A stretch of DNA of 64,000 bases from Parahaliea mediterranea (GCF_003402235.1 NZ_QEWO01000003.1:62001-126000), one strand, 5' to 3'; shown: positions 45,486 to 56,850, numbered from the stretch's first letter. Made by a program: numbers and translations. Notes: generated by a model from the letters alone, not told the origin.

Positions 45486-48400
45486 ATGCACGCCCCGGCG
45501 AAACTCCTCCGCACTGCCATTGCCCATGCCCTGAGAAGCAACGACGCAGGAAGGCGCCACAGGCAGCCGGCGCCCCGAGTGGACTCACACCGAACAGACA
45601 CGCCCCACCTGCGCAAACCCCGGCTGGCCGGGCTGGCTGGCGCCCTGTTCGGCGCCCTGGCCAGCTACCTGTGGATCAGCATCAGCTGTGATCTGTTCGA
45701 GCAGGAACAGCGCAACCGCGTGCTGTCTGCCGCCACCCAGGCGGCACGCCTCATTGAAAGCCGCCTCAACGCCACCCTGGCGCCGGCACAAACCCTGGCG
45801 GTAATCGCCCGCAACAGCCATCAGCTGGAACGCCACTTCAACATCGTCAGCCAGGACCTGCTCAACAGCCACCCCCACATCGCGCAGCTGTCGCTGTCAC
45901 CCGGCGGTGAAATACAGATGATTGCCCCGCGCCGCGACAACGGCGCCGCAATGGGCTTTAACCCCCTGACCGACACAGAACAGGGCGCCGAAAGCCTGCT
46001 GGCCCGGGCCGGTAGCGGCGCCACCGTGGCCGGCCCGCTGGACCTGATCCAGGGCGGGCGCGGTATTGTCGGGCGCATCCCTGTGTACCGCCCCTCGCCC
46101 TTGGGCGGCGAGCAGTTCTGGGGCTTCTCCAATGTCACCCTGCGCCTGCCGGCCCTGGTCGGCCTGCTGAGCCTGGACAGCCTGAGCGGCGCCGCTCTGG
46201 ACTACCAACTGTGGCGCCAGCATCCGGTGAGCGGCGAACGCCAGATCATCGCCGCCAGCCGCGACACACTGGGCGACAGGCCCGTGGTGCAATCGCTCTA
46301 CATTCCCAATGCACGCTGGCAGCTGTCGGTCATGCCCCGGGGCGGCTGGCCCAGCCCGCCCTGGCTGCTGGGTGCGGTTGCGCTGGGCACCCTGTTCAGC
46401 CTGCTCACCGGCTGCCTGGCGCGCACCTTCGTTGAACTGCGCAGCTACCGCAGCCAGCTGCGCCGCAAGGTAGATGAGCGCACCCGGGAACTGGACAGCA
46501 CCCTGGAGCGCTACCACTCCCTGATCAGCGCATCGCAAACCGGCATCTGGGAATACGAGATTGGCGAGCGGCGCCTGGTGTGCCAGGCCGGCTACCTGGA
46601 AATGCTCGGCTACCAGCGCAGCGACCTGCCCACCGCCAGCCGCGGCAACTGGCTGGCATTCTGCCGCGAGCGGGTGCACCCGGACGACACCCAGCGCATT
46701 GAAGCCCAGGTGGGCGCCTATCTTAAGGGCGGCTGCCAGGGGCAGCTGGAAGTGCAGTTTCGCATGCGCCACCGGGACGGGCGCTGGGTATCCATCCTCA
46801 GCCGGGGCAGCGCACTGCGCGGGCCCGGCGAAGGCGATGCCAGCATCATTGCCGGCACCCACATCGACATCAGCCACCTGGTCAACACCACCTCCCAGTT
46901 GAAACTGGCGCTGCACGTGATGGACAGCACCCGGGAAGGACTGGTGATTACCGACCCCGACTACAAACTGGTGGCCACCAACCGCGCCTTTCTGGAAATT
47001 TCCGGCTACAGCGAGCAGGAGTGCCTCGGGCAACCGGCCACCATGCTCAGTGAAGGCATGCACACGCCAGACTTTCTCCACACCATCATGCAGCGGGTTG
47101 CCGAGGATGGCGTCTGGCAGGGCGAAATCTGGGGCCGGCGCAAAAATGGCGAGACCGCCCCGCTGTGGATCAGCATCACCGCGGTGCGCGATGAGTATGG
47201 AGAGCTGTCCCACTACATTGGGGTGGTGAGCGACATCACCCTGCTCAAGCAGAGCCAGGCGGAAGTGCAGCGGCTGGCCTACTTCGACGCCCTCACCGGC
47301 CTGCCCAACCGCGCCATGCTGCAGGATCGCTCTGAATACGCACTGAAACTGGCGCGCCAGGGCAAGCGCCCCCTGGCGGTGCTGGTGCTGGATCTGGACA
47401 ACTTCAAGAACATCAACGATTCCCTGGGCCAGGACACCGGCGACCGGGTGCTGCAGCAGTGCGCCAGCCGGCTGAGCGAGGCCCTGCGCGACGAAGACGC
47501 CCTGTGCCGCCTGGGCGGCGACGAGTTTGCCCTGCTGCTGCCCAACACCAACGCCGATGCCGCCGCCCATACCGCGCGCCGCCTGCTGGACCGCCTGGGC
47601 AGCAGCTTCCGCCTGCTGGACCGCGAACTGGCGGTGAGCTGCTCCATCGGCATTGCCATGTTCCCCAGCGATGGCGACACCCTGACCCAGCTGCACACCA
47701 ACGCCGATACCGCCATGTACCGGGCCAAACAGCAGGGCCGCAATACCTACTGCTTCTACACCCCCGAAATGCAGGCCCGCTGCCTGCGCCAGCTGACCGT
47801 GGAAAACGCCCTGCGGCGCGCCCTGGACAAGCAGCAGCTGTCGCTCAACTACCAGATCCAGCTGCAGGCCGACAGCCTGCAACTCACCGGGCTGGAGGCC
47901 CTGCTGCGCTGGCGCCACCCCGAACTGGGCCAGGTGCCACCGGCGGAGTTCATCCCCATCGCCGAAGCCAGCGGCCTCATCCTGCCCCTGTCCAACTGGG
48001 TGCTGCGCGAAGTGGCCCGCCAGCTGCGAACCTGGCTGGACAGCGGCCTGGCCGTGCCGCGCATTGCGGTCAACCTCTCCGCCGCCCAGTTCCGCCAGCC
48101 CGACCTGCCCGAGCGCGTGCTCACCATCCTGGAGGAATTCGCGATAGCACCGGGATACCTCGAACTGGAGCTCACCGAGAGCATGGCGATGGAAAACCCC
48201 AACCAGGCCGCCCACACCCTGCAGCGCCTGCACCAGGCCGGCATCGGCGTTGCCATCGACGACTTCGGCACCGGCTACTCGTCCATGAGCCAGCTCAAGC
48301 ACTTCCACATTTCCACCCTGAAAATCGACCGCAGCTTTGTGTCGGACCTGGTCAACAGCAGCGACGACCAGGCCGTAGTGGGCACCATCCTCAACCTGGC

Positions 48401-48563
48401 CCGCAACCTAAACCTGCGCTGCATTGCCGAAGGCGTGGAAACCCGTGAACAGCTGGACTATCTGCGCCAGCTGGGCTGCGACCATGTACAGGGCTATCAC
48501 CTGGGCCGCCCCATGAACGCCGAGCAGACCCGGCGCTACCTCGCCCAGAGCGGGCCGCACTGA
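45486..48563 (+). CDS. Membrane-bound GGDEF-EAL c-di-GMP enzyme with CHASE and PAS domains
   Basis: 1025 residues: TM1 near 47-67, a periplasmic CHASE-like sensor, TM2 near 295-315, two PAS/PAC domains, GGDEF (677-681, RLGGDEF) and EAL (804-806, LEALLRW). The GGDEF site and the upstream I-site RDED (RxxD five residues before) are intact. The EAL domain keeps NLSAAQF, ELTES, IDDFGTGYS, KIDRSF and EGVE, so both activities are possible. ATG 45486 has no clear ribosome binding site, and shorter forms starting nearer TM1 are possible. It closes the flagellar block and probably tunes motility versus attachment (inference). Confidence 0.93.
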   Translation: MHAPAKLLRTAIAHALRSNDAGRRHRQPAPRVDSHRTDTPHLRKPRLAGLAGALFGALASYLWISISCDLFEQEQRNRVLSAATQAARLIESRLNATLAPAQTLAVIARNSHQLERHFNIVSQDLLNSHPHIAQLSLSPGGEIQMIAPRRDNGAAMGFNPLTDTEQGAESLLARAGSGATVAGPLDLIQGGRGIVGRIPVYRPSPLGGEQFWGFSNVTLRLPALVGLLSLDSLSGAALDYQLWRQHPVSGERQIIAASRDTLGDRPVVQSLYIPNARWQLSVMPRGGWPSPPWLLGAVALGTLFSLLTGCLARTFVELRSYRSQLRRKVDERTRELDSTLERYHSLISASQTGIWEYEIGERRLVCQAGYLEMLGYQRSDLPTASRGNWLAFCRERVHPDDTQRIEAQVGAYLKGGCQGQLEVQFRMRHRDGRWVSILSRGSALRGPGEGDASIIAGTHIDISHLVNTTSQLKLALHVMDSTREGLVITDPDYKLVATNRAFLEISGYSEQECLGQPATMLSEGMHTPDFLHTIMQRVAEDGVWQGEIWGRRKNGETAPLWISITAVRDEYGELSHYIGVVSDITLLKQSQAEVQRLAYFDALTGLPNRAMLQDRSEYALKLARQGKRPLAVLVLDLDNFKNINDSLGQDTGDRVLQQCASRLSEALRDEDALCRLGGDEFALLLPNTNADAAAHTARRLLDRLGSSFRLLDRELAVSCSIGIAMFPSDGDTLTQLHTNADTAMYRAKQQGRNTYCFYTPEMQARCLRQLTVENALRRALDKQQLSLNYQIQLQADSLQLTGLEALLRWRHPELGQVPPAEFIPIAEASGLILPLSNWVLREVARQLRTWLDSGLAVPRIAVNLSAAQFRQPDLPERVLTILEEFAIAPGYLELELTESMAMENPNQAAHTLQRLHQAGIGVAIDDFGTGYSSMSQLKHFHISTLKIDRSFVSDLVNSSDDQAVVGTILNLARNLNLRCIAEGVETREQLDYLRQLGCDHVQGYHLGRPMNAEQTRRYLAQSGPH

Positions 48564-48693
48564 ACACCGCCCGGCCGTTGCTAACGCGCGGTTATAAAGC
48601 GGCACTCCCTTAATGTCGAAAACTTTTACAGCGAGCCCGCTTTGCATTCGGGAAAAACAACTAACTCATTGTTTTATATAAAATTACTAGAAC

Positions 48694-48709
48694 TGGCCTG
48701 ATGTTTGCT
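48694..48709 (+). promoter_or_regulatory. Sigma-54-type (-24/-12) promoter for the PEP-CTERM gene
   Basis: TGGCCTGATGTTTGCT fits TGGCACG-N4-TTGCW at 14 of 16 positions counting the four N, with the invariant GG and GC 10 bases apart. It lies about 70 bases before the ATG at 48779. Sigma-54 control of PEP-CTERM genes via PrsK/PrsR is known in exosortase bacteria. Confidence 0.62.
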
Positions 48710-48778
48710 TTTAACGGGCAGCACCGGGGAGCATGGCTGCCCGGCAACGATGATCCACAGCACACGGACACAACCCAC

Positions 48779-49450
48779 ATGCCTATGAATACCCTGAAAG
48801 CACTGAGCGCCGCCGCCCTGATGGGCCTGGCCTCCTTCGCCAACGCCAACCTCATCAGCAACGGCGATTTCGAACAAACCCCGACCGGCACCCCCAGCCC
48901 CTCCGGCCCGAACTGGGGTGTGTACCAAACCCTGCCCGGCGAATGGGAAACCTACTCCGGCGCTGGCATCGAGCTGCAAACCAACGCCGTCGTGAACGCC
49001 CACAGCGGCAGCAACTACGTTGAGCTGGATTCCCACAGCAATGGCGGTGGCAACACCAACAGCGTGATGTACCAGACCCTCACCGACCTCATCATCGGCA
49101 GCTACTACGACCTGACCTTCTGGTACCGCCCGCGCACCAACAACGGCGGCAACGACAACGGCATCAACGTCCTGTGGACCGGCGATACCAACAACTTCAT
49201 CACCCCCCTGAGCATCGCCAACCAGGTATCTTCCGACTATAGCGACTGGGTCATGCAAACCGCCTCGCTGGAAGCAACCGACACCACCATGTACCTGGGC
49301 TTCGCCGCCACCGGCCTGGAGAACACCCTCGGTGGTTTCATCGACACCGTGTCCCTCGTCGCCCGGCCCGTACCCGCCCCCGGCAGCACCGCCCTCCTGG
49401 GCCTTGGCCTGGTCGGCCTGTACATCGCTCGCCGCCGCAAGCAGCACTGA
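48779..49450 (+). CDS. Secreted PEP-CTERM protein (DUF642-like)
   Basis: 223 residues with a signal peptide (MNTLKALSAAALMGLASFANA), a β-rich domain opening 'NLISNGDFEQTPTGTPSPSG' as in DUF642-type adhesins, and a PEP-CTERM tail: VPAPGSTALLGLGLVGLYIA followed by RRRK. The tail is recognised by an exosortase (not in the window). ATG 48779 and ATG 48785 are both possible. It is a single gene between a sigma-54-like promoter and a strong terminator. A surface or matrix role is inference. Confidence 0.85.
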   Translation: MPMNTLKALSAAALMGLASFANANLISNGDFEQTPTGTPSPSGPNWGVYQTLPGEWETYSGAGIELQTNAVVNAHSGSNYVELDSHSNGGGNTNSVMYQTLTDLIIGSYYDLTFWYRPRTNNGGNDNGINVLWTGDTNNFITPLSIANQVSSDYSDWVMQTASLEATDTTMYLGFAATGLENTLGGFIDTVSLVARPVPAPGSTALLGLGLVGLYIARRRKQH

Positions 49451-49464
49451 TCGCAGCAGGCACC

Positions 49465-49496
49465 CCGGGGCGGCGCCTGCCGCCCCGGTATTTCCC
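49465..49496 (+). terminator. Intrinsic terminator of the PEP-CTERM gene
   Basis: Perfect 10-base GC stem CCGGGGCGGC-GCCT-GCCGCCCCGG, then TATTTCCC. It begins 15 bases after the stop codon. Confidence 0.88.
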
Positions 49497-49830
49497 TTCT
49501 CCCGCCCCTCCGGCAATCCGACAAAATCTCTCGGCTGTCCACCGCAAACGACGGTAGGTGGCACCACTATGGCGAGAACTGTACAAATCCCCATTCAGCA
49601 TGCTTTGCAGAATCCGGCACGCGGTTAGCTGCACCTGATTGACCCCCAGCCTGTGCCGGCGTGCCTCGGTGATTTCTACTGCATCAGGGGCACAACGAAC
49701 CCGGTGGCTTTTACATCACAATTGCAGCGACTGGGGGAATCTCCCCAAGACAGAAGGTAGCTCGCGCAGCCAGCGGGATCGCCGGATTAAGCGAGGACTG
49801 GGGTAGTCCCGCGAGACTGGAGAAACTGCC
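49497..49830. other. Intergenic region with no recognised gene
   Basis: About 330 bases between the PEP-CTERM terminator and the tRNA terminator. Frames in it look random, and no repeat or known RNA is evident. It lies at the junction between the flagellar block and the housekeeping block, so decayed mobile DNA is possible. Confidence 0.4.
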
Positions 49831-49862
49831 AGAAACAGAAAGGCCCTCCAGATTGGAAGGCC
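49831..49862 (-). terminator. Intrinsic terminator downstream of tRNA-Leu
   Basis: Minus strand GGCCTTCC, 5-base loop, GGAGGGCC, an 8-base stem (one G-T pair), followed by the T-rich TTTCTGTTTCT. It ends the secG-tRNA-Leu transcript. Confidence 0.85.
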
Positions 49863-49874
49863 TCTCTACCAGAC

Positions 49875-49945
49875 ATGGTGCCGAAGGCGGTGCTTAACCC
49901 GCCCGACCAGGGCCACACGAGCACTCCGCGTAAGCGGAGCTTCGT
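49875..49945 (-). pseudogene. tRNA-like remnant with a tRNA-Leu 3' end
   Basis: A 16-base direct repeat ATGGTGCCGAAGGCGG occurs here (49875-49890) and at the 3' end of the intact tRNA-Leu (49953-49968). The remnant can form a T-arm-like stem (GGCGG/CCGCC), ends CTTCGGCACCA and pairs CGAAG/CTTCG as a partial acceptor stem, but lacks a normal D and anticodon arm. It is either a decayed tandem tRNA copy or an attachment-site remnant from integration at the tRNA 3' end. Confidence 0.6.
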
Positions 49946-49953
49946 AGATTAGA

Positions 49954-50039
49954 TGGTGCCGAAGGCGGGACTTGAACCCGCACGAGCATAGCTCACTACC
50001 CCCTCAAGATAGCGTGTCTACCAATTCCACCACTTCGGC
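49954..50039 (-). tRNA. tRNA-Leu (anticodon GAG)
   Basis: 86 bases including an encoded CCA. The acceptor stem GCCGAAG/CTTCGGC, anticodon loop TTGAGGG with GAG, a class II variable arm (TGAGCTATGCTCG) and T loop GGTTCAAGTCC are all recognisable. The position after secG is the usual gammaproteobacterial one. Confidence 0.97.
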
Positions 50040-50059
50040 TTTAAACGGGTGGGTACTGC

Positions 50060-50446
50060 TTAAAGTTCCGGAACGTCGCCCTCCGGGGCGGCCTGGACTT
50101 CCGGCACTTCTTCATTCACTTCGGGCAGGTCGGAATCCGCTGCGTCACTGGCCGGGGCTGCCTGCTGCTCGGCAGCGGGCGGCAGTTCCAGGCCGAGGTC
50201 GTCAACGGAGGCGGTTTTCTGCGTGGCCAGCAGGGCCAGGCCGAAGCTGGTGGCGAAGAATACCACGACCAGCCACGACGTGGCTTTGGTCAGGGCGTTG
50301 CCACTGCCGGCGCTGCCGAACAGGGTCTGGGAGGCGCCGGCGCCGAAGGAGGCGCCCATGTCGGCTCCCTTGCCCTGCTGCAGCATGATCAGGCCAATGA
50401 TGGCCAGTGCTACCAGCAGGTGAACGATCAGAATAATCTGTTCCAT
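50060..50446 (-). CDS. secG: Preprotein translocase subunit SecG
   Basis: 128-residue membrane protein of SecYEG. It has two membrane helices, with 'LVALAIIGLIMLQQGKGADM' and 'GASFGAGASQTLFGSAGSGN', and an acidic Ala/Pro/Glu-rich C-terminal tail. It lies between tpiA and tRNA-Leu. Confidence 0.96.
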   Translation of the reverse strand: MEQIILIVHLLVALAIIGLIMLQQGKGADMGASFGAGASQTLFGSAGSGNALTKATSWLVVVFFATSFGLALLATQKTASVDDLGLELPPAAEQQAAPASDAADSDLPEVNEEVPEVQAAPEGDVPEL

Positions 50447-50500
50447 AAGTTCCTAGAGTGTCCTTGCCCTCACGGGCAGTGTCTCTTGTGTGCCCCGGCC

Positions 50501-51244
50501 TCAGGCCGCGGCGATAATGTTGGCGAACTCCGCGCTGTCCAGCGACGCGCCGCCCACCAGGGCGCCGTCGATATCCGGCTGGGCAAACAGCGACGCCGCA
50601 TTGGCGGCTTTTACGCTGCCGCCGTACAGCAGGCGCACCTGCTCGGCGTCCACGCCTTTCACTTCGGCCAGTTGCTCACGGATGTAGCCGTGCATTTCCT
50701 GGGCCTGCTCGGGGCTTGCGGTCAGCCCGGTGCCAATGGCCCACACGGGCTCGTAGGCGATAACCAGGCCCGCCAACGCGGACTGCTCTGCCAGGGCCCC
50801 CTGCAACTGCCGGGCGACGACGGTAAAGGCTTCGCCGTCTTCCCGCTCTTCACGGGTCTCGCCAATGCACAGCACCGGCTTGAGCCCCGCCTCCACCGCT
50901 GCGGCCAGCTTCGCCGCAACCAGACCGTCCGATTCGTCGTGATACTGGCGGCGCTCGGAGTGACCAAGCAGCACCCACTGGCAACCGAGGTCGGCCAGCA
51001 TGTCCGGCGCGACTTCGCCGGTGTAGGCGCCCTGGTGCATGTGACTGCAATCCTGTGCGCCAACTGCCAGGGCACTGCCTGCACAGGCATCCAGCACTTG
51101 CGACAGGTGCACAAAGCTCGGGCAGAGGGCGATATCGGCGCGCGGATCATCGATCTGTTCCAGCAGGCCAGCCACCAGGGTGGCGGCGCTGGCCCGCGAA
51201 CCGTGCATCTTCCAGTTTGCCATGACGAGTGGACGACGCATCAT
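50501..51244 (-). CDS. tpiA: Triosephosphate isomerase
   Basis: Interconverts dihydroxyacetone phosphate and glyceraldehyde 3-phosphate in glycolysis. The 247 residues have the catalytic Lys (ANWKMHG, K12), His ([10 protein letters not shown]) and Glu ([11 protein letters not shown]), plus the phosphate-binding YGGSVKAAN. Two ATGs overlap at the start. Confidence 0.97.
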   Translation of the reverse strand: MMRRPLVMANWKMHGSRASAATLVAGLLEQIDDPRADIALCPSFVHLSQVLDACAGSALAVGAQDCSHMHQGAYTGEVAPDMLADLGCQWVLLGHSERRQYHDESDGLVAAKLAAAVEAGLKPVLCIGETREEREDGEAFTVVARQLQGALAEQSALAGLVIAYEPVWAIGTGLTASPEQAQEMHGYIREQLAEVKGVDAEQVRLLYGGSVKAANAASLFAQPDIDGALVGGASLDSAEFANIIAAA

Positions 51245-51364
51245 TTACCCCGGTGCGAAAACGGCGGCAATCCTACCGGAGATACCCGCCGGACACAAGC
51301 GAGACCTTGGCTCAGCAAGGCCAGGGCTCAGCGAGACCAGGGTTCAAGGGCAGATTCAGGAACG

Positions 51365-52711
51365 TCAGTTCAGCGCGGCCTGCACACGCTCGGCCAGCTG
51401 GCCGCACAGGGCGGCGACCTCGTCGCCGTCCTGGCCCTCTACCATTACGCGCACCAACGGTTCGGTACCGGAGGGGCGCAACAGCACGCGACCGCGGCCG
51501 GCCAGGGTGTTCTCCACCTCGGCAACGGCGGCGCTCACCGCCGGAAACTCGGCCAGGTCGACGCGGCCACTGACCGGCACGTTAATCATGGTCTGGGGGC
51601 ACTTGGTCATGCCGCTGCGCAGGGTCGCAAAATCGGAGCCGGCCTCCTGCAGGGCGGTCAGCACCTGCAGGGAGGCCACGATGCCATCGCCGGTGGTGGT
51701 GTGGTCGGCGCAGATAATATGCCCGGAGGACTCGCCGCCGAGCTTCCAGCCGCGCTGCTCCATCAGTTCCTTGACGTAGCGGTCACCCACCTTGGCGCGC
51801 ACCAGTTGCAAGTCGAGGTCGCGCAGGGCCAGTTCCAGCCCCAGGTTGGACATCAGGGTGCCCACTACCCCGGCCTCGGCCTGCCCGCGCACCAGGCGGT
51901 GGCGGGCGATGATGTAGAGCAACTCGTCACCGTCCACCAGGTCGCCATTGGCGTCGATGAACAGCACGCGGTCGCCGTCGCCGTCGTAGGCGATGCCGAG
52001 ATCCGCGCCGGATGCCTGCACCAGCGCCGACAAGGCAGCGGTATCGGTGGAGCCCACCCCCTCGTTGATGTTGAAGCCATCGGGCTGCACGCCCAGGGGC
52101 ACCACCTCGGCGCCCAGTTCCGACAGCACGCTGGGGGCAATGTGGTAGGTGGCACCGTGGGCGCAGTCCACGGCGATTTTCAGGCCGCGCAGGCTGAAGT
52201 CGTCGGGCACGGTGGATTTGCAGTATTCGATGTAGCGACCGGCGGCGTCGGCCACCCGCACCACTTTACCGATTTCCCGGGAGGGCACCACGACCAGCTC
52301 TTCGGCCAGCTCTGCCTCGATGGCCAGCTCCACCGCGTCCGGTAGCTTGGAGCCGTCGGCGGAGAAGAACTTGATGCCGTTGTCATAGAAGGGGTTGTGG
52401 GAGGCGCTGATCACAATGCCCGCCACGGCGTTCTGGGTGCGGGTCATCAGGGCCACCGCCGGCGTCGGCATGGGGCCAAGGAGCTTTACATCCACCCCCG
52501 CCGCCACCAGCCCGGCCTCCAGGGCGGATTCGAACATGTAGCCGGATACGCGGGTGTCCTTGCCGATGATGACGCTGCGGTGGCTGCCATTGCCACTGCG
52601 GGCAAATACACGGCCGCAGGCCCAGCCCAGCTTGAGCATAAAGTCCGGGGTGATGGGCGACTTGCCCACCTCGCCGCGAATGCCGTCGGTTCCAAAGTAC
52701 TGCCTGCTCAT
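51365..52711 (-). CDS. glmM: Phosphoglucosamine mutase
   Basis: Converts glucosamine 6-phosphate to glucosamine 1-phosphate for peptidoglycan and LPS. The 448 residues have the phosphoserine S102 ([12 protein letters not shown]), metal loop DGDGDR, sugar loop GGESSGH and phosphate site [13 protein letters not shown] 52711 gives [13 protein letters not shown], the family start; 20 bases after folP. Confidence 0.97.
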   Translation of the reverse strand: MSRQYFGTDGIRGEVGKSPITPDFMLKLGWACGRVFARSGNGSHRSVIIGKDTRVSGYMFESALEAGLVAAGVDVKLLGPMPTPAVALMTRTQNAVAGIVISASHNPFYDNGIKFFSADGSKLPDAVELAIEAELAEELVVVPSREIGKVVRVADAAGRYIEYCKSTVPDDFSLRGLKIAVDCAHGATYHIAPSVLSELGAEVVPLGVQPDGFNINEGVGSTDTAALSALVQASGADLGIAYDGDGDRVLFIDANGDLVDGDELLYIIARHRLVRGQAEAGVVGTLMSNLGLELALRDLDLQLVRAKVGDRYVKELMEQRGWKLGGESSGHIICADHTTTGDGIVASLQVLTALQEAGSDFATLRSGMTKCPQTMINVPVSGRVDLAEFPAVSAAVAEVENTLAGRGRVLLRPSGTEPLVRVMVEGQDGDEVAALCGQLAERVQAALN

Positions 52712-52731
52712 GATCTGTCTCTGTCTTGTGG

Positions 52732-53607
52732 TTATGGCGTGATGTCGGCCAGTGCCCGGCACATGGCAAGGGCGTCGGCGGTTTCGCGCACGTCGTGGGC
52801 GCGCACGATCCAGGCGCCCCGCTCCACCGCCAGCACCGCCAGCGCCAGGCTGGCGGCAAGGCGCTGGTGCACATCACGTTCGAGGATTTTGCCGATCAGG
52901 GATTTGCGTGACAGCCCCACCAGCAGCGGCGCACCCAGCGCCTGCAGGCGGGGCAGTTGGTCCAGCAGCCGCAGGTTGTGTTGCAGTGATTTGCCAAAGC
53001 CAAAGCCGGGGTCCAGCAGAATCTGCTGGCGGGGGATGCCGGCGCTTTCACAGGCCGCCATGCGCGCGCCGAGATAGTCCGCCACATCTTCCACCACGTC
53101 GTGGTAGGCGGGGCGATCCTGCATGGTGCCGGGCTGGCCCTGCATGTGCATCAAACACACCGGCAGGCCGCTTGCGGCGGCCGCCTGCAGGGCGCCGGGG
53201 CGCTCCAGCGCGCGCACGTCGTTGATCAGCGTTGCGCCGGCGGCCACGGCTTCGCGCATCACCGCCGGCGAACTGGTGTCCACGGAGATCACCACGTCCA
53301 TCTCCGCCGCGACACGGCGCACCAGCGGCACCACGCGCTCCAGTTCTTCTGCCTCGCTGACCGGCGCGGCCCCGGGACGGGTGGATTCGCCGCCAATGTC
53401 GAGAATGGTGGCGCCCTGCTCACACAGGTTGCGGGCGCGCAAAAAGGCGGACTCCAGGTCGAGGCGGCCAGCCCGGTACAGGCTGCCACCGTCAGAGAAG
53501 GAATCCGGTGTGGTGTTGACGATCCCCATCACCTGGGGCGTGGCGCGATCCAGCGTCCGGCTGCCGCATTGCAGGGGCGGCAGGCGGGCGGGGCTCTGCG
53601 TGCTCAA
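52732..53607 (-). CDS. folP: Dihydropteroate synthase
   Basis: Joins p-aminobenzoate to the pterin in folate synthesis; the sulfonamide target. The 291 residues have [14 protein letters not shown] and GGESTRPGA. The start is probably TTG 53607, 12 bases after the ftsH stop, because the first ATG would remove the first β strand. Confidence 0.95.
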   Translation of the reverse strand: MSTQSPARLPPLQCGSRTLDRATPQVMGIVNTTPDSFSDGGSLYRAGRLDLESAFLRARNLCEQGATILDIGGESTRPGAAPVSEAEELERVVPLVRRVAAEMDVVISVDTSSPAVMREAVAAGATLINDVRALERPGALQAAAASGLPVCLMHMQGQPGTMQDRPAYHDVVEDVADYLGARMAACESAGIPRQQILLDPGFGFGKSLQHNLRLLDQLPRLQALGAPLLVGLSRKSLIGKILERDVHQRLAASLALAVLAVERGAWIVRAHDVRETADALAMCRALADITP

Positions 53608-53619
53608 AGTGGGCGCCGC

Positions 53620-55539
<1,920 letters not shown>

Positions 55540-55722
55540 ATCACTCAATGCGGTTACCTCACCAACGTCGGGCCGTCACCGGTTAGCGCGCCTGTGGCGC
55601 CACTACCTGATGAGTATAGCCGGAATCCTGACCGGCCAAAGCGCCGGTGTCGGTGCGGGAGAGCGCCCAGAACCCGGTTCTGCGCGACTCTTCTGTGGAA
55701 AAAAGGCCGTTCAATGTACTAC

Positions 55723-55750
55723 AGATGGGGATGGCGCTCCATGTTTCAAG
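55723..55750 (-). promoter_or_regulatory. Heat-shock sigma-32 promoter for ftsH
   Basis: Minus strand CTTGAAA (55750-55744), 13 bases, CCCCATCT (55730-55723): a perfect fit to CTTGAAA-N11-16-CCCCATNT. It lies about 184 bases before the ftsH ATG and downstream of rlmE, so the ftsH operon can be induced separately. ftsH is a heat-shock gene in E. coli. Confidence 0.85.
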
Positions 55751-55811
55751 GCTTTCTACATCATCTCCGCGCTGCGCGGCGGTGGCACATCCCTGTGCCA
55801 CAGGGGAGGCT

Positions 55812-56435
55812 CTAACCTCGAAAGTCCCTTGCGACGACGTACACCTCGCGGGAGCGGGGCCGGGAGGCCGCCGGCTTGCGGGTGAGCACCTTGGTGTACT
55901 GAGCCCGGGCGCTGCGAAACAGCTCGTCAAAACCCTCGCCCTGGAACACCTTGGCCACAAAAGACCCACCCGGCGCCAGCACCCGGCCCGCCATATCCAG
56001 CGCCAACTCCACCAGGTACATGGACCGCGGCTGGTCCACCGCGTTCACCCCGCTCATGTTGGGGGCCATGTCGGACATCACCAGATCCACCGGGCTGTCG
56101 CCGATGGCGGCGAGGATCTGCTCGAATACGGCGTCTTCGGTAAAGTCGCCCTGGATGAATTCCACCCCGGCCAGGTTGTCCATGTGCAGAATGTCCGAAG
56201 CCACCACTCGCCCCTTGTGGCCCACCAGGTCGGCCGCCACCTGCGACCAGCCACCCGGGGCGCTGCCGAGGTCCACCACCGTCATGCCGGGGCGGATCAG
56301 GCGGTCTTTCTCCTGCAGCTCCAGCAGTTTGTAGCAGGCGCGGGAGCGGTAGCCCTCGCGCTGGGCCTGCTGCACGTAGGGGTCGCTGTGGTGTTCCTTG
56401 AGCCAGGCGCGGCTGGAGGAGCGTTTCTTGGGCAT
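55812..56435 (-). CDS. rlmE: 23S rRNA 2'-O-ribose methyltransferase RlmE
   Basis: Methylates U2552 of 23S rRNA using SAM; heat-shock-linked in E. coli. The 207 residues have '[18 protein letters not shown]', the SAM motif [22 protein letters not shown] and FVAKVFQG, which carry the K-D-K-E active-site pattern. ATG 56435 gives the family start [11 protein letters not shown]. Divergent from yhbY. Confidence 0.97.
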   Translation of the reverse strand: MPKKRSSSRAWLKEHHSDPYVQQAQREGYRSRACYKLLELQEKDRLIRPGMTVVDLGSAPGGWSQVAADLVGHKGRVVASDILHMDNLAGVEFIQGDFTEDAVFEQILAAIGDSPVDLVMSDMAPNMSGVNAVDQPRSMYLVELALDMAGRVLAPGGSFVAKVFQGEGFDELFRSARAQYTKVLTRKPAASRPRSREVYVVARDFRG

Positions 56436-56538
56436 GGACAGTCCGGGTATTTGGCGTATCGTGTAGGGCCGGCGCTGGTGTAGAATCCGCGCCCCGTAAA
56501 AGGCGGCATTGTAACGCCAAACGCAGACTGGAACCTCT

Positions 56539-56850
56539 ATGAGCAAGCAAACCGGCCCCGACAGCAAACAGCTGCGCGCCATCGGCCACAAACTCAAGCC
56601 CATCGTCACGGTGGCCGGCAAAGGCCTGTCGGACAATGTGATCACCGAGGTGGACCGCGCACTGAATGACCACGAGCTGATCAAGATCAAGCTGGCGGTG
56701 GGGAGCCGCGAAGCGCGCAGCAGTGTGGCCGAGGAACTGTGCGAACGCACCGGTGCCGAGGTGGTGCAGTCCATCGGCAATATGATCCTGGTGCTGCGCC
56801 GCAGCAAGCAGCCCGACCCGCGCCTGTCCAACCTGCTGCGCCCGCTGTAA
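56539..56850 (+). CDS. yhbY: Ribosome-associated RNA-binding protein YhbY
   Basis: 103-residue CRM-domain protein that binds pre-50S particles. It has '[20 protein letters not shown]' and '[20 protein letters not shown]'. It is divergent from rlmE with about 100 bases between, as usual in gammaproteobacteria. Confidence 0.95.
   Translation: MSKQTGPDSKQLRAIGHKLKPIVTVAGKGLSDNVITEVDRALNDHELIKIKLAVGSREARSSVAEELCERTGAEVVQSIGNMILVLRRSKQPDPRLSNLLRPL

Noticed and set aside
45897-48308. 803-residue open frame on the minus strand
   Set aside because: Antisense to the GGDEF-EAL gene; its residues (Gly, Gln, His, Ala, Val) are those expected from reverse reading of GC-rich codons.
50420-52345. 641-residue open frame on the plus strand
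   Set aside because: Antisense to tpiA and glmM, both clearly real.
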